Below the pieces are notes generated by a model. The model searched no databases, was not told the DNA's origin, and worked only from the letters and a program-made list of their open reading frames with translations. DNA of 24,316 nt from Chloroflexota bacterium (GTDB lineage Bacteria; Chloroflexota; Anaerolineae; Ardenticatenales; Ardenticatenaceae). Where the stretch lies: the NCBI GenBank assembly GCA_003520455.1, contig DOUV01000872.1, forward strand, positions 1 through 24,316, given 5' to 3'. Each line of letters opens with the position of its first letter. The first letter of the stretch is position 1. Below are positions 16,514-24,100 of this stretch, piece by piece. Position numbers and translations under genes: made by a program.

Positions 16514-17206
16514 TCACGCGGCCAGATGTAAGCCACACTCCGTCTTGGCCAGGCCGGACCAGCGCCCCGCCCGCAGGTCCGCGCCGCTCTGAACCGCCCG
16601 CGTGCAGGGCGCACACCCGATGCTCGGGTAGCCTCGATCGTGGAGGGCGTTGTAGGGAAGATCGTGGGCCCGGATGTAGGTCCACACCATCGCCTCGGTC
16701 CAGTTCGCCAGCGGATTGAGCTTGAGGATGCCGTACCTCGCCACGTAGCTCAGAATGGGGGCCGTGGCCCGGGTCGTGCTCTGGTCGCGGCGCAGCCCGG
16801 TCATCCAGAGCTCGAAGCCGGTGAGATGGCGGCGCAACGGCTCGACCTTGCGCAGGGTACAGCAAAGATCGGGATCGCGCTGCCACAGGGCCGGGCCATG
16901 GCGCATCGCCTGTCCTTGCACCGTCTGCGCCGGGCGGAGGGAGCGCACGCAGAGGCCAAGCCGGGCCTCCAACGCCCGGCGCAGTTCGTACGTCTCCTCG
17001 AAGTGCAAACCGGTGTCCAGGAAGAAGACGTCGGCACTGGGGACGCTCTCACTCAGCACGTGCATCAGCACCACACCCGAGGGGCCGAGCCCGGTCCCCA
17101 GGGTGAGCCGCCGCCCGAAGGTCTCCCCGGCCCAGCGCAGCATAGTCTGCGGGCTCTCATTCTCAAAGGCCGCGTTCAAGCTTGCGATCTGTTGCTGATC
17201 TATCAT
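16514..17206 (-). CDS. cysH: Iron-sulfur APS reductase (phosphoadenylyl/adenylyl-sulfate reductase family)
   Basis: This 230-residue protein reduces adenylyl sulfate to sulfite with thioredoxin-type reductant. LTLGTGLGPSGVVLMH is the nucleotide-binding PP-loop region and FFLDTGLHFEETYEL follows it. Cys115-Cys116 (DLCCTLRK) and Cys198/Cys201 (GCAPC) are the four cluster ligands seen in APS-using reductases and absent from cluster-free PAPS reductases, so APS is the likely substrate. The C-terminal ECGLH (Cys224) is the catalytic cysteine motif. ATG at 17206 is chosen because GAGGA lies seven bases upstream; an upstream GTG at 17233 has no such site. It is the last gene of the sulfur operon, 86 bp after sat with a hairpin between. 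No APS kinase is seen, in agreement with direct APS use. Confidence 0.92.
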   Translation of the reverse strand: MIDQQQIASLNAAFENESPQTMLRWAGETFGRRLTLGTGLGPSGVVLMHVLSESVPSADVFFLDTGLHFEETYELRRALEARLGLCVRSLRPAQTVQGQAMRHGPALWQRDPDLCCTLRKVEPLRRHLTGFELWMTGLRRDQSTTRATAPILSYVARYGILKLNPLANWTEAMVWTYIRAHDLPYNALHDRGYPSIGCAPCTRAVQSGADLRAGRWSGLAKTECGLHLAA

Positions 17207-17243
17207 TGACGGATCCTCGCTACACTCGTTCACACGGAGGAGC

Positions 17244-17277
17244 AGGAGGGACGCATTTCGGAAGGTGCGTCCCTCCT
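17244..17277 (-). repeat. Intercistronic hairpin between sat and cysH
   Basis: AGGAGGGACGCA and TGCGTCCCTCCT form a perfect 12-bp stem with a 10-nt loop. It lies between the sat stop and the cysH start on the sulfur operon transcript. Neither strand has a T-run, so it is more likely an mRNA-processing or stability hairpin than a terminator. Confidence 0.7.
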
Positions 17278-17292
17278 TCTCCGAGCGCCCGC

Positions 17293-18537
17293 TCAGTCGG
17301 CACAGCTTGCCCGCTTGATTGTCGGTACGGGCGGGACGAAGTCGCTCATCAGCAGATCGGCGACCTCCTTGCGGACCAGCTCGACGGGTGGATACTGGCG
17401 CCGGGCGAGCAGCGAGCGCACCCTGGTCCCACTCAACGTGAGGTGTTGGCTCTGGTCGTGCGGGCAGGTCCTGGGAGTGACTATCGCGGCGCAGTCGTAG
17501 CAGTAGAAGGTGTTCTCGAAGAAGAGCGGAGTGATCCCGAGTTCGGCAGGCGAGAAGCCGTCCCAGATGCGCTGCGAGTCGTACGGGCCGTAGAAATCGC
17601 CGACGCCGGCCGCGTCGCGCCCCACGATAAAGTGGGTGGCACCGTAGTTCTTGCGCACCAGGCCGTGGAAGAGGGCCTCGCGCGGCCCGGCGTAGCGCAT
17701 CGCGGCGGGGAACAGGCTCAGGACCAGCCGCTCGCGCGGGAAGTCGTTGGCGATCAGGCGCTCGTAGGTGCGCAGGCGCAGATCGGCCGGAATGTCGTCG
17801 GCCTTGGTCTGGCCGACGAGCGGGTGGAGGAGCAGCCCGTCCACGACCTCGAGGGCCGAGCGAAGCAAGTACTCGTGGGCCCGGTGGATCGGACTGCGGG
17901 TTTGAAAGGCGACGATGCGGCGCCAGCCACGTGCCTGGAAGGCGGCCCGGGTCTCGGCGGGGGTCAGATGGTAGTTAGGGAACGGGACGGTCTTGGGACC
18001 ATCCAGCAACCAGATCGGCCCGGCCAGCAGCACAGGTCCGCTCGTGTAGAGGCGCGCAACGCCGGGATGGGCCGGGTCGGCGGTGCGGTAGACCTGGTGG
18101 GCTTCCGTCTCTTTGGCATAAAGAACGATCTCCTGCAGTTCGAGCAGGCCTACCACCTCGCCGGGCACCGGCGTATCCTTGCCGCCGACCAGGGCGATCC
18201 TTTGCCCCTCCTTCAGGTCGCGCGCCTCTTGGGCCGCGACGCGCAGGACGATAGGCAGCGGCCAGACGGTGCCATCCGCCAGGCGGGCCTCATGGACGAC
18301 ACGCCGGTAGTCGGCCTGGCCCATGAACCCCCTCAGAGGGCTGTAGGCCCCGACCGCGATGAGTTCGAGATCGGCGAGCGCCACGGCATCGAGAGTGACG
18401 CGCGGCAGGGTCGCCGCCAGCCTGCGAAAGGCGGTCTCGATCTCACCCGTGACGACGCGATTGATCAACGTGCCGCCGTGCGGCGGAATCAGCGGGATCG
18501 ATTGGTGTTCGGTAACGACTTGAGACGGTTTTACCAT
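17293..18537 (-). CDS. sat: Sulfate adenylyltransferase (ATP sulfurylase)
   Basis: This 414-residue single-chain ATP sulfurylase makes APS from sulfate and ATP, the first step of assimilation. FQTRSPIHRAHEYL (residues 211-224) is the nucleotide-binding motif equivalent to Q-x-R-N-P-x-H-x-x-H, with Ser215 replacing the usual Asn. RYAGPREALFH and IVGRDAAGVGDFYGPYD are the other conserved active-site stretches; the second has Ala309 where many homologues have His (GRDHAG). No APS kinase domain is fused. The ATG at 18537 is preceded by a GAGAGG-like site. It sits 82 bp after cysI and is read in the same operon. Length fits the homo-oligomeric Sat type rather than the CysD/CysN type. Confidence 0.95.
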   Translation of the reverse strand: MVKPSQVVTEHQSIPLIPPHGGTLINRVVTGEIETAFRRLAATLPRVTLDAVALADLELIAVGAYSPLRGFMGQADYRRVVHEARLADGTVWPLPIVLRVAAQEARDLKEGQRIALVGGKDTPVPGEVVGLLELQEIVLYAKETEAHQVYRTADPAHPGVARLYTSGPVLLAGPIWLLDGPKTVPFPNYHLTPAETRAAFQARGWRRIVAFQTRSPIHRAHEYLLRSALEVVDGLLLHPLVGQTKADDIPADLRLRTYERLIANDFPRERLVLSLFPAAMRYAGPREALFHGLVRKNYGATHFIVGRDAAGVGDFYGPYDSQRIWDGFSPAELGITPLFFENTFYCYDCAAIVTPRTCPHDQSQHLTLSGTRVRSLLARRQYPPVELVRKEVADLLMSDFVPPVPTIKRASCAD

Positions 18538-18583
18538 TCCAACCTCTCATCTCTCACATCAGCCCGAAGAACCTGGCGACGCA

Positions 18584-18612
18584 GCAACGTTCAACCTGCA
18601 ACTTACGAACCT
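18584..18612. repeat. Two imperfect adjacent 14-15 bp repeats
   Basis: GCAACGTTCAACCT is followed directly by GCAACTTACGAACCT in the cysI-sat spacer. The two units differ at a few positions. They may be a small dispersed intergenic repeat. Confidence 0.4.
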
Positions 18613-18619
18613 GGGACAG

Positions 18620-20329
18620 TCAGGCTGCCTGCGACGCCTGGGCGGTTTTCCATTCGTTGACGTAGCTGCGCAGCGCGTCAACACCGAGGCGCGCCGTGAA
18701 ATCACCGAAGCCCTCGCCGGGGCGACGCCAGTCGCGCCAGAGTGCGAGCAGCGGGCGGACTGTCGCGGCGAGGTCTTCAAGGTGAACCAGGTCGGCGTAG
18801 AGCACGTTCAGCCGCATTCCATTGAAATCGCCGCCGACGAGAATCTGGTACTTATTGAGAGAGCGGCCCACGAAGGCCAGCTCGGCCACGTAAGGGCGGG
18901 CACAGCCGTTGGGGCAGCCGGTCATGCGAATCGAGATTGTCTCGTCGCCGAGGCCAAGCTGCTCGAGTTCCCATTCCAACTGGTCGATCACGTCGGGAAG
19001 GACGCGCTCAGCCTCAGCGATGGCCAGGCCGCAGGTGGGCAGCGCCGGGCAGGCCATCTCGTGGCGGCGCACGCCGGAGATGTCGTTGACCGTGGCGATC
19101 CCGTGCTGAAAGAGCTCGAACTCGATGGCCACCCGGTTGGCCGGGTCGAGGCCAACCAGCAGGATGTTGTGCTGGGGCGTGAGGAAGATCCGGGGGCGGT
19201 AGGTCTCAACCAGCCTGCGCAGGCTTGTGCGCAGGCGCCGGTGGCCGATATCGGCCACCCGCCCGTTCTCGATCGGGAGGCCTAGCCACAGCGTGCCGTC
19301 GGCGCTCTCACCCCAGCCGAGATGATCGTGGGTCTCGAAGGGTGGGAGAGGCCGGGGGTCCTCCAGCGGGCGGCCAAAGACCTCCTCGACCCGCTCGCGG
19401 AACCAGGCCAGGCCACGATCGTGGATCAGGTACTTGAGGCGGGCGTGACGGCGGTTGTTCCGGTCCCCATAGTCGCGCTGCACGATGACGACAGCCTCGG
19501 CCGCCTTGATGGCATCCTCGGGCCGCACAAAGCCTATGGGTCTGGCGAGCGCCGGGAAGGTCTCCTCTTTGCCGTGGGTGGTGCCCATCGAGCCACCGAC
19601 CACCAGGGTGTAGCCCTTGATCCGGGTGCCGGTCTGGTCCAGCACGGCGATCAGACCGAGGTCGTTGGTGAGCACGTCCACACAGTTGTCGCCGGGATAG
19701 GCGACGGCGGTCTTGAACTTGCGCGGCAGGTAGGTCTTGCCGTAGACTGGCTCCTCGTCGCGCCCGTCGTCCGCGAACTTGACCTCCTCGCCGTTGAGCC
19801 AGATCTTGTGGTAGGCACGGGTGCGCGGCTCCAGGTGGGCGGCGATGGCGCGGGCGAGTTGCTGGAGTTGCTGGCGAACCGGGTCGCCGGTTGGCGCCGG
19901 GCAACACATCACGTTGCGCTCGACGTCACCGCAGGCGGCCAGGGTGCTCACGAGCGCACTGTTGAGCTCCCGGAGGGTGGCCTTGAGATCGCCCTTGAGC
20001 ACGCCGTGGAATTGGAACCCCTGGCGGGTGGTGATCCGCAGGGTCCCGTTGGCGTAGCGGTCGGCGAGGTCGTCGTGGACGAGGTACTGCTCGGCGGTGA
20101 GGGCACCGCCGGGCAACTTGGAGCGGACCATGAACTGGTAGGCCGGCTCCTCGCCCGCCGCCTTGCGCTCGCGGCGCTGTTCGCGGTCGTCCTGCTGGTA
20201 AATCCCATGAAACTTGAGAACCTGTCGGTTATCCTCCTCAAAGTGGGATGTCGTCTTGTCTAACTCCTGAGCCAACGTCCCGTAGAGATAGTTGCTCTTT
20301 TCCTTTGCAACCTCCACCTTTGATGGCAT
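18620..20329 (-). CDS. cysI: Assimilatory sulfite reductase hemoprotein
   Basis: This 569-residue siroheme / iron-sulfur enzyme reduces sulfite to sulfide with six electrons. Cys427 and Cys433 (ACPALPTCGLA) plus Cys472 and Cys476 (GCPNGCARPY) give the C-x5-C...C-x3-C ligands of the cluster that bridges to siroheme. RITTRQGFQFHGVLK near residue 98 is the conserved siroheme-contact region and YLPRKFKTAV lies at about 200. The start is the ATG at 20329, which has AAGGAGGG four bases upstream; the open frame runs back to 20407 but into a terminator hairpin. A flavoprotein partner (CysJ) is not in the window, so the electron donor (ferredoxin or NADPH/CysJ) is undecided. Its leader carries two cysteine-rich short ORFs and two terminators, pointing to control by cysteine supply. 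Confidence 0.95.
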   Translation of the reverse strand: MPSKVEVAKEKSNYLYGTLAQELDKTTSHFEEDNRQVLKFHGIYQQDDREQRRERKAAGEEPAYQFMVRSKLPGGALTAEQYLVHDDLADRYANGTLRITTRQGFQFHGVLKGDLKATLRELNSALVSTLAACGDVERNVMCCPAPTGDPVRQQLQQLARAIAAHLEPRTRAYHKIWLNGEEVKFADDGRDEEPVYGKTYLPRKFKTAVAYPGDNCVDVLTNDLGLIAVLDQTGTRIKGYTLVVGGSMGTTHGKEETFPALARPIGFVRPEDAIKAAEAVVIVQRDYGDRNNRRHARLKYLIHDRGLAWFRERVEEVFGRPLEDPRPLPPFETHDHLGWGESADGTLWLGLPIENGRVADIGHRRLRTSLRRLVETYRPRIFLTPQHNILLVGLDPANRVAIEFELFQHGIATVNDISGVRRHEMACPALPTCGLAIAEAERVLPDVIDQLEWELEQLGLGDETISIRMTGCPNGCARPYVAELAFVGRSLNKYQILVGGDFNGMRLNVLYADLVHLEDLAATVRPLLALWRDWRRPGEGFGDFTARLGVDALRSYVNEWKTAQASQAA

Positions 20330-20405
20330 CGGGCCCTCCTTCCCTGAATGCTCCCCATCACGTGAAGCGGCTCTCGCGTGCGGCGGCCCCCGCGCCACAC
20401 GAAAC

Positions 20406-20432
20406 AAAAAGCTCTGCGCCGTGGCGCAGAGC
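20406..20432 (-). terminator. Attenuator terminator 2, before cysI
   Basis: On the minus strand GCTCTGCGC pairs with GCGCAGAGC over nine base pairs around a tetraloop, followed by TTTTTG and TTTC. It lies 59 nt after the stop of leader ORF 2 and about 76 nt before cysI. It would block the operon unless it is prevented from forming. Confidence 0.85.
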
Positions 20433-20491
20433 CGAGAGGTCTCACGGGGGAAGCCGCCACGCGCGCAGATGCGGGCGGCGATCTGGCAGGC

Positions 20492-20566
20492 CTAAGGTGG
20501 CCCGGCCGATCGCGCGCCGCGCCGGCAACAACACAGGCAGGTGGTGATTCGTATCGTTTGAATCAT
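20492..20566 (-). CDS. Cysteine-rich leader peptide 2
   Basis: This 24-residue ORF contains TTCLCCCRR, with Cys at positions 10, 12, 13 and 14 (codons TGC, TGT, TGT, TGC). It ends in TAG 59 nt before terminator 2. No clear ribosome-binding site precedes the ATG at 20566; an in-frame GTG five codons upstream is also possible. Its probable role is to be translated rather than to yield a functional peptide: ribosome progress through the Cys codons would report cysteinyl-tRNA supply to the downstream hairpins. Polycysteine leader peptides upstream of sulfur-assimilation operons are known in actinobacteria. The start is uncertain. Confidence 0.65.
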   Translation of the reverse strand: MIQTIRITTCLCCCRRGARSAGPP

Positions 20567-20603
20567 TGTGTCTGTCCGCACGGATGTTGCTGGCAGGTGA
20601 AAC

Positions 20604-20633
20604 AAAAAAAGCCCAGGGAACCGATCCCTGGGC
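20604..20633 (-). terminator. Attenuator terminator 1
   Basis: On the minus strand GCCCAGGGA pairs with TCCCTGGGC (9 bp, 5-nt loop) followed by seven consecutive T. It lies between the operon promoter and leader ORF 2. The gene on the far side of the promoter is divergent, so this terminator can only act on the leader transcript itself. Confidence 0.92.
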
Positions 20634-20638
20634 CGCAT

Positions 20639-20683
20639 TGCCCGTCTGTCGCTCCCGTTACTGCCGTCGCAGGAGCGCGGGCA
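20639..20683 (-). other. Long hairpin between leader ORF 1 and terminator 1
   Basis: TGCCCG/CGGGCA forms the outer stem (20639-20644 with 20678-20683) and CGCTCC/GGAGCG the inner stem (20650-20655 with 20672-20677). It fills most of the 59-nt gap between the stop codon of leader ORF 1 and terminator 1. It could be one of the switching structures of the attenuator. Its partner structure is not resolved. Confidence 0.5.
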
Positions 20684-20692
20684 CGACGCTGT

Positions 20693-20761
20693 CTAGCGCA
20701 GTGCGCACCCCTGCACGTGACAACAACAGGCCATCAGTCGGGCGAACGGGTGTCTACTCAT
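20693..20761 (-). CDS. Cysteine-rich leader peptide 1
   Basis: This 22-residue ORF ends in MACCCHVQGCALR, with three consecutive TGT codons (20720-20728, residues 12-14) and a further Cys at 19. The first in-frame ATG, at 20761, lies only about 11 bases past the promoter -10 box, so the mRNA is probably leaderless or nearly so. A second ATG at 20734 is internal and has no ribosome-binding site. The stop codon is 59 nt before terminator 1. It fits a classical attenuation leader peptide for cysteine: low charged tRNA-Cys would stall ribosomes at the TGT run. A longer frame extends back to 20938 but crosses the promoter and is not credible. Confidence 0.8.
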   Translation of the reverse strand: MSRHPFARLMACCCHVQGCALR

Positions 20762-20771
20762 AACGGGGAGT

Positions 20772-20800
20772 AGAATAGCAGGCCCACCCGCGCAGGTCAA
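20772..20800 (-). promoter_or_regulatory. Sigma70-type promoter of the cys operon
   Basis: On the minus strand TTGACC (20795-20800) and TATTCT (20772-20777) are separated by exactly 17 bases, close to the consensus TTGACA-17-TATAAT. The predicted start of transcription is around 20765, three to five bases before the ATG of leader ORF 1. Confidence 0.75.
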
Positions 20801-21128
20801 GTAAGCCACGTTACACAAATGGGCCATCTTTGGAACCAGTCTAATTCTTTGTTGTGGATTCGTCTCAGCCGTTCCTGTTCGCCTACCTGCAACCCGGGGC
20901 CTGTCTCTGGCCGAGGCGGAGGTCACGCGCCCCGACACGGGACCGTTCCAACCGTCAAGTGATCATCGATGAGTACCGCGAACATCACCAGGAATCCGCG
21001 CGGGCATCGTCCCTCTTGCGCTTGCGAGAAGAGCGACTATGCTTGGGCCACGTACTCCTCCTGTGCGGGTCAATCCCAGACAAGACTCCCCTGAACCCGC
21101 AGCCAGGATCATGGAAGGAGTTGTTCCC
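20801..21128 (+). other. Divergent intergenic region before the amylopullulanase
   Basis: This 328-bp stretch separates the cys promoter from the amylopullulanase start. I see no convincing ORF. A possible plus-strand promoter, TTGCGC at 21016-21021 and TATGCT at 21038-21043 with a 16-base spacer, lies about 85 bases before the start codon. AAGGAG at 21115-21120 is the ribosome-binding site. Confidence 0.4.
21016..21043 (+). promoter_or_regulatory. Possible promoter of the amylopullulanase gene
   Basis: TTGCGC, a 16-base spacer and TATGCT lie upstream of the gene in the right orientation. The match is moderate, and no operator repeats were recognised next to it. Confidence 0.35.
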
Positions 21129-24100
21129 ATGCCCCGTCGTGCCGTCGTCCCCGATCTGTTCGCACTTCTTAGCCTTGTGGCCTCATTCCTCCCCGGGCCC
21201 TCCTCGGTGGCACCGGTGAGCGCCAACCACACGCCGGCCCCCACGAGCGTCACGGTGGCCGGTAGCTTTGAGAGCGAAGTTGGTTGTCCCGGCGACTGGC
21301 AGCCTGCCTGCGCCACGACCCACTTGAATTACGACACCAACGACGACGTCTGGCAGGGAAGCTGGGCGATTCCCGCCGGCAGCTACGAGTATAAGGCCGC
21401 CCTCAACGACAGGTGGGACGAGAACTACGGCCTTCATGCCGCGCAAAACGGCGCCAACAGTCCTCTCTCATTTGCCAGCCCGACCTCCGTCAAATTCTAC
21501 TACGACCACAAGAGCCACTGGGTGACCGACAATCAGAGCTCGGTGATCGCCACTGTCCCCGGCAGCTTCCAGAGCGAGCTCGGCTGCTCGGGCGACTGGG
21601 ATCCTGGTTGCCTGCGCTCCTGGTTGGAGGACCCTGACGGTGACGGCATCTACCGCTTCGCGACGACGGCACTCCCCGTGGGGAGCTACGAGGCCAAGGT
21701 TGCGATCAACGAGGGTTGGACTGAGAACTACGGCCAGGGCGGCGTGCTCAATGGCGCCAACATCGCCTTCACCGTGCCGAGGACCGGCGCGCCGGTCACC
21801 TTCCGCTACGATCCGGCCAGCCATATCTTGAGTGTCAGCGCCGGACATGACCACGATAACAATGTCGAATACTTCGGATTGGGCCACAACTCGCGTGATG
21901 CGCTCTACCGCGTGCCCTTCGGCGCCATTACGCCCGGGACGGCACTCACCCTGCGCTTCCGCACCTATCACACCGACGTCACCGGCGTGCGGGTGCGCTT
22001 CTACGACACGGTCGGTAGCCACGAGGTCTTCCAGGATATGACCCTCGCCGCTGGCGAGGTCTCGTGCTACGACCCGTCGCAGCCAAACGAGCGCTGCGAC
22101 CTCTGGCAGACGGTCTACACACCCCCCCAGACTACCACGCTCTACTACCGCTTCATCATCACGGACGGTACGGCAACCGCCTACTACGCCGACGACGCCT
22201 TCAAAGATGGCGGTTGGGGGCAGGCCACCCCGACGCCGGTGGACAACAGCTACGCGGTCACGGTGTACTCCCCCGATTTCACGCCCATCGCCTGGATGCG
22301 AGATGCGGTCGTCTACCAGATCTTCCCCGACCGCTTCCGCAACGGGAACCCCGGCAACGATCCCGGCCCCAGCGAGCCGCGTTACGGCTACCCACCCACA
22401 CCGGAGGATCAGATCGTCCGCAAGGGCTGGGACGACCTGCCGGAGGGCTTCTGCCGCTCCTACGACGACCCCGCGCAGCCCTGCGATGAGCAGCCCCGCG
22501 GCCGCGACTTCTTCGGCGGCGACCTGCAGGGGGTCACCGCCAGGCTCGACTTCCTGCAGGCCCTCGGTGTCACCGCGATCTATTTCAACCCAATCTTCGA
22601 AGCCGCCTCCAACCACCTGTACGACACTCGCGACTACACGGAGATCGCCCACTTTCTCGGGAGCCAGGAGGACTGGCAGCGCCTCGTCAGCGCGGCGGAT
22701 GCTCGGGGCATCAAGATCATTCTCGACGGGGTCTTCAACCACGTGTCGTCCGACAGTCCCTCCTTCGACCGTTACGGCCACTTCGCCATAGTCGGCGCGT
22801 GTGAGAATCCCGGCTCACCCTTCCGAAGCTGGTTCTTCTTCCACGATGTTGCGCCCGGCACGGGCCCATGCGTCGCCTCCAACGGCACTCCGAACGCCGC
22901 CACCTATGACGCCTGGCTCGGCTTCGATAGCCTCGCGGTGCTCAACAAGAACAACCCGGCGGTGCGTGCCTTGATCTACAGTGCTCCGGACGCCGTGGCC
23001 CGGCTCTGGCTCGACCGGGGTGCCTCCGGCTGGCGCCTGGATGTGATGGGCGACCTTTCCTTCCCGGACGATTTCTGGCAGGGGTTCCGCAGCGCCGTCA
23101 AGGCAACGGACCCCGAGGCCCCAATCATCGGTGAGCTGTGGAAGAAACAGGAAGTGCTGCCCAAGATCCACGGCAACCAGGCAGACACAGCGATGAACTA
23201 CCGCTTCCGCAACGCCATCCTGGGCTTCTTCGGCCGGGTGGACGACAAGGGCTTCGCCGACGATGGCCAGTCCGATCAGCCGCCGTCGCTCTTCGCCAGC
23301 AAGCTGCTGTCAACCCGCGAGGACTACCCCGATGCGACCTACTACACGCTGCTGAACCTCCTGGACAGCCATGACACTGAGCGCATCCTCTGGTCGCTGA
23401 CCCCCGGCAAGGAGAATCGCGAGGAGAAGGAGTTCAATGCCGGGAACGTCGCCGCGGGCAAGGCCCGTCTGCGGCTGGCAGCGCTGGTGCAGATGACCAT
23501 CCCCGGCGCCCCAACGATCTACTCGGGCGATGAGGTCGGCGTCACCGGCGACGACGACCCGGACGACCGGCGGACGCTCCCCTGGCTCGACCAGAGTGCG
23601 TCGACGCTATACCTTCCCATCGTCGCCAGCAATGCCGGCCCCGGCTCGCCCGGTCCCGTCGCCGCACAGGCGGGAGAGGACTACGGTGTGGGGGGTGACC
23701 GCTCGCTGCTCGAGTACTACCGCCGGCTGACCGGCCTGCGCCACAGCCGTGAGGTCTTTCGCAGCGGTGAGCTGACCTTCCTCCTCACCGACGACGCCGG
23801 CCGGACGCTCGCCTACCTGATGCGAACCAGGAATGATGCCGCGCTGGTTGCCATCAACCGCAACAGCATCCAGCAGACGCTGACCATCTCCGTCACCGGG
23901 CGCCTGCCCGACATCGTCCGGTTCACGGACGCACTCAGCGGGCAGACGGGGATCGCCGCGAGCGCTGGCATTCTCACGCTGACACTTCCGGCCCTCGGCG
24001 CGGCCGTACTCCTCCCGGTGGCGGGCCAGGATCTGACCCCGCCCGCGGCCTCGGCGAATCTCAGTGCCACTGCCGCGTCCGGCCAGGTCGCACTGAGTTG

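Larger units (their letters stand above)
20330..20765 (-). promoter_or_regulatory. Leader RNA of the sulfur operon with tandem cysteine attenuators
   Basis: Between the inferred transcription start near 20765 and the cysI start at 20329 the transcript would contain, in order: leader ORF 1, a long hairpin, terminator 1, leader ORF 2, and terminator 2. Both ORFs carry clustered Cys codons. In both, exactly 59 nt separate the stop codon from the terminator stem. No minus-strand gene lies upstream of terminator 1, because the neighbour is divergent, so both terminators must act on this operon's own transcript. Control by ribosome stalling at Cys codons when cysteinyl-tRNA is scarce is inferred. 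The competing antiterminator pairings have not been worked out. Confidence 0.75.

Noticed and set aside
17244..17277. Terminator for sat
   Set aside because: The stem is strong but no T-run follows it on either strand.
17182..18660. 492-residue plus-strand ORF opposite sat
   Set aside because: It lies antisense to an ATP sulfurylase with clear motifs, and the composition is typical of an antisense frame.
20330..20765. A SAM or other sulfur-related riboswitch in the cys leader
   Set aside because: I searched for S-box-type conserved cores by eye and saw none. The Cys codon clusters explain sulfur sensing better.
20693..20938. An 81-residue minus-strand ORF ending in the CCC peptide
   Set aside because: It would span the strong promoter at 20772-20800 and has no ribosome-binding site or domain. 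Only the last 22 codons make sense as a leader ORF.
21468..22781. 437-residue minus-strand ORF opposite the amylopullulanase
   Set aside because: The plus strand has an unbroken modular GH13 protein; the minus frame is Val/Gly/Arg-rich and domainless.
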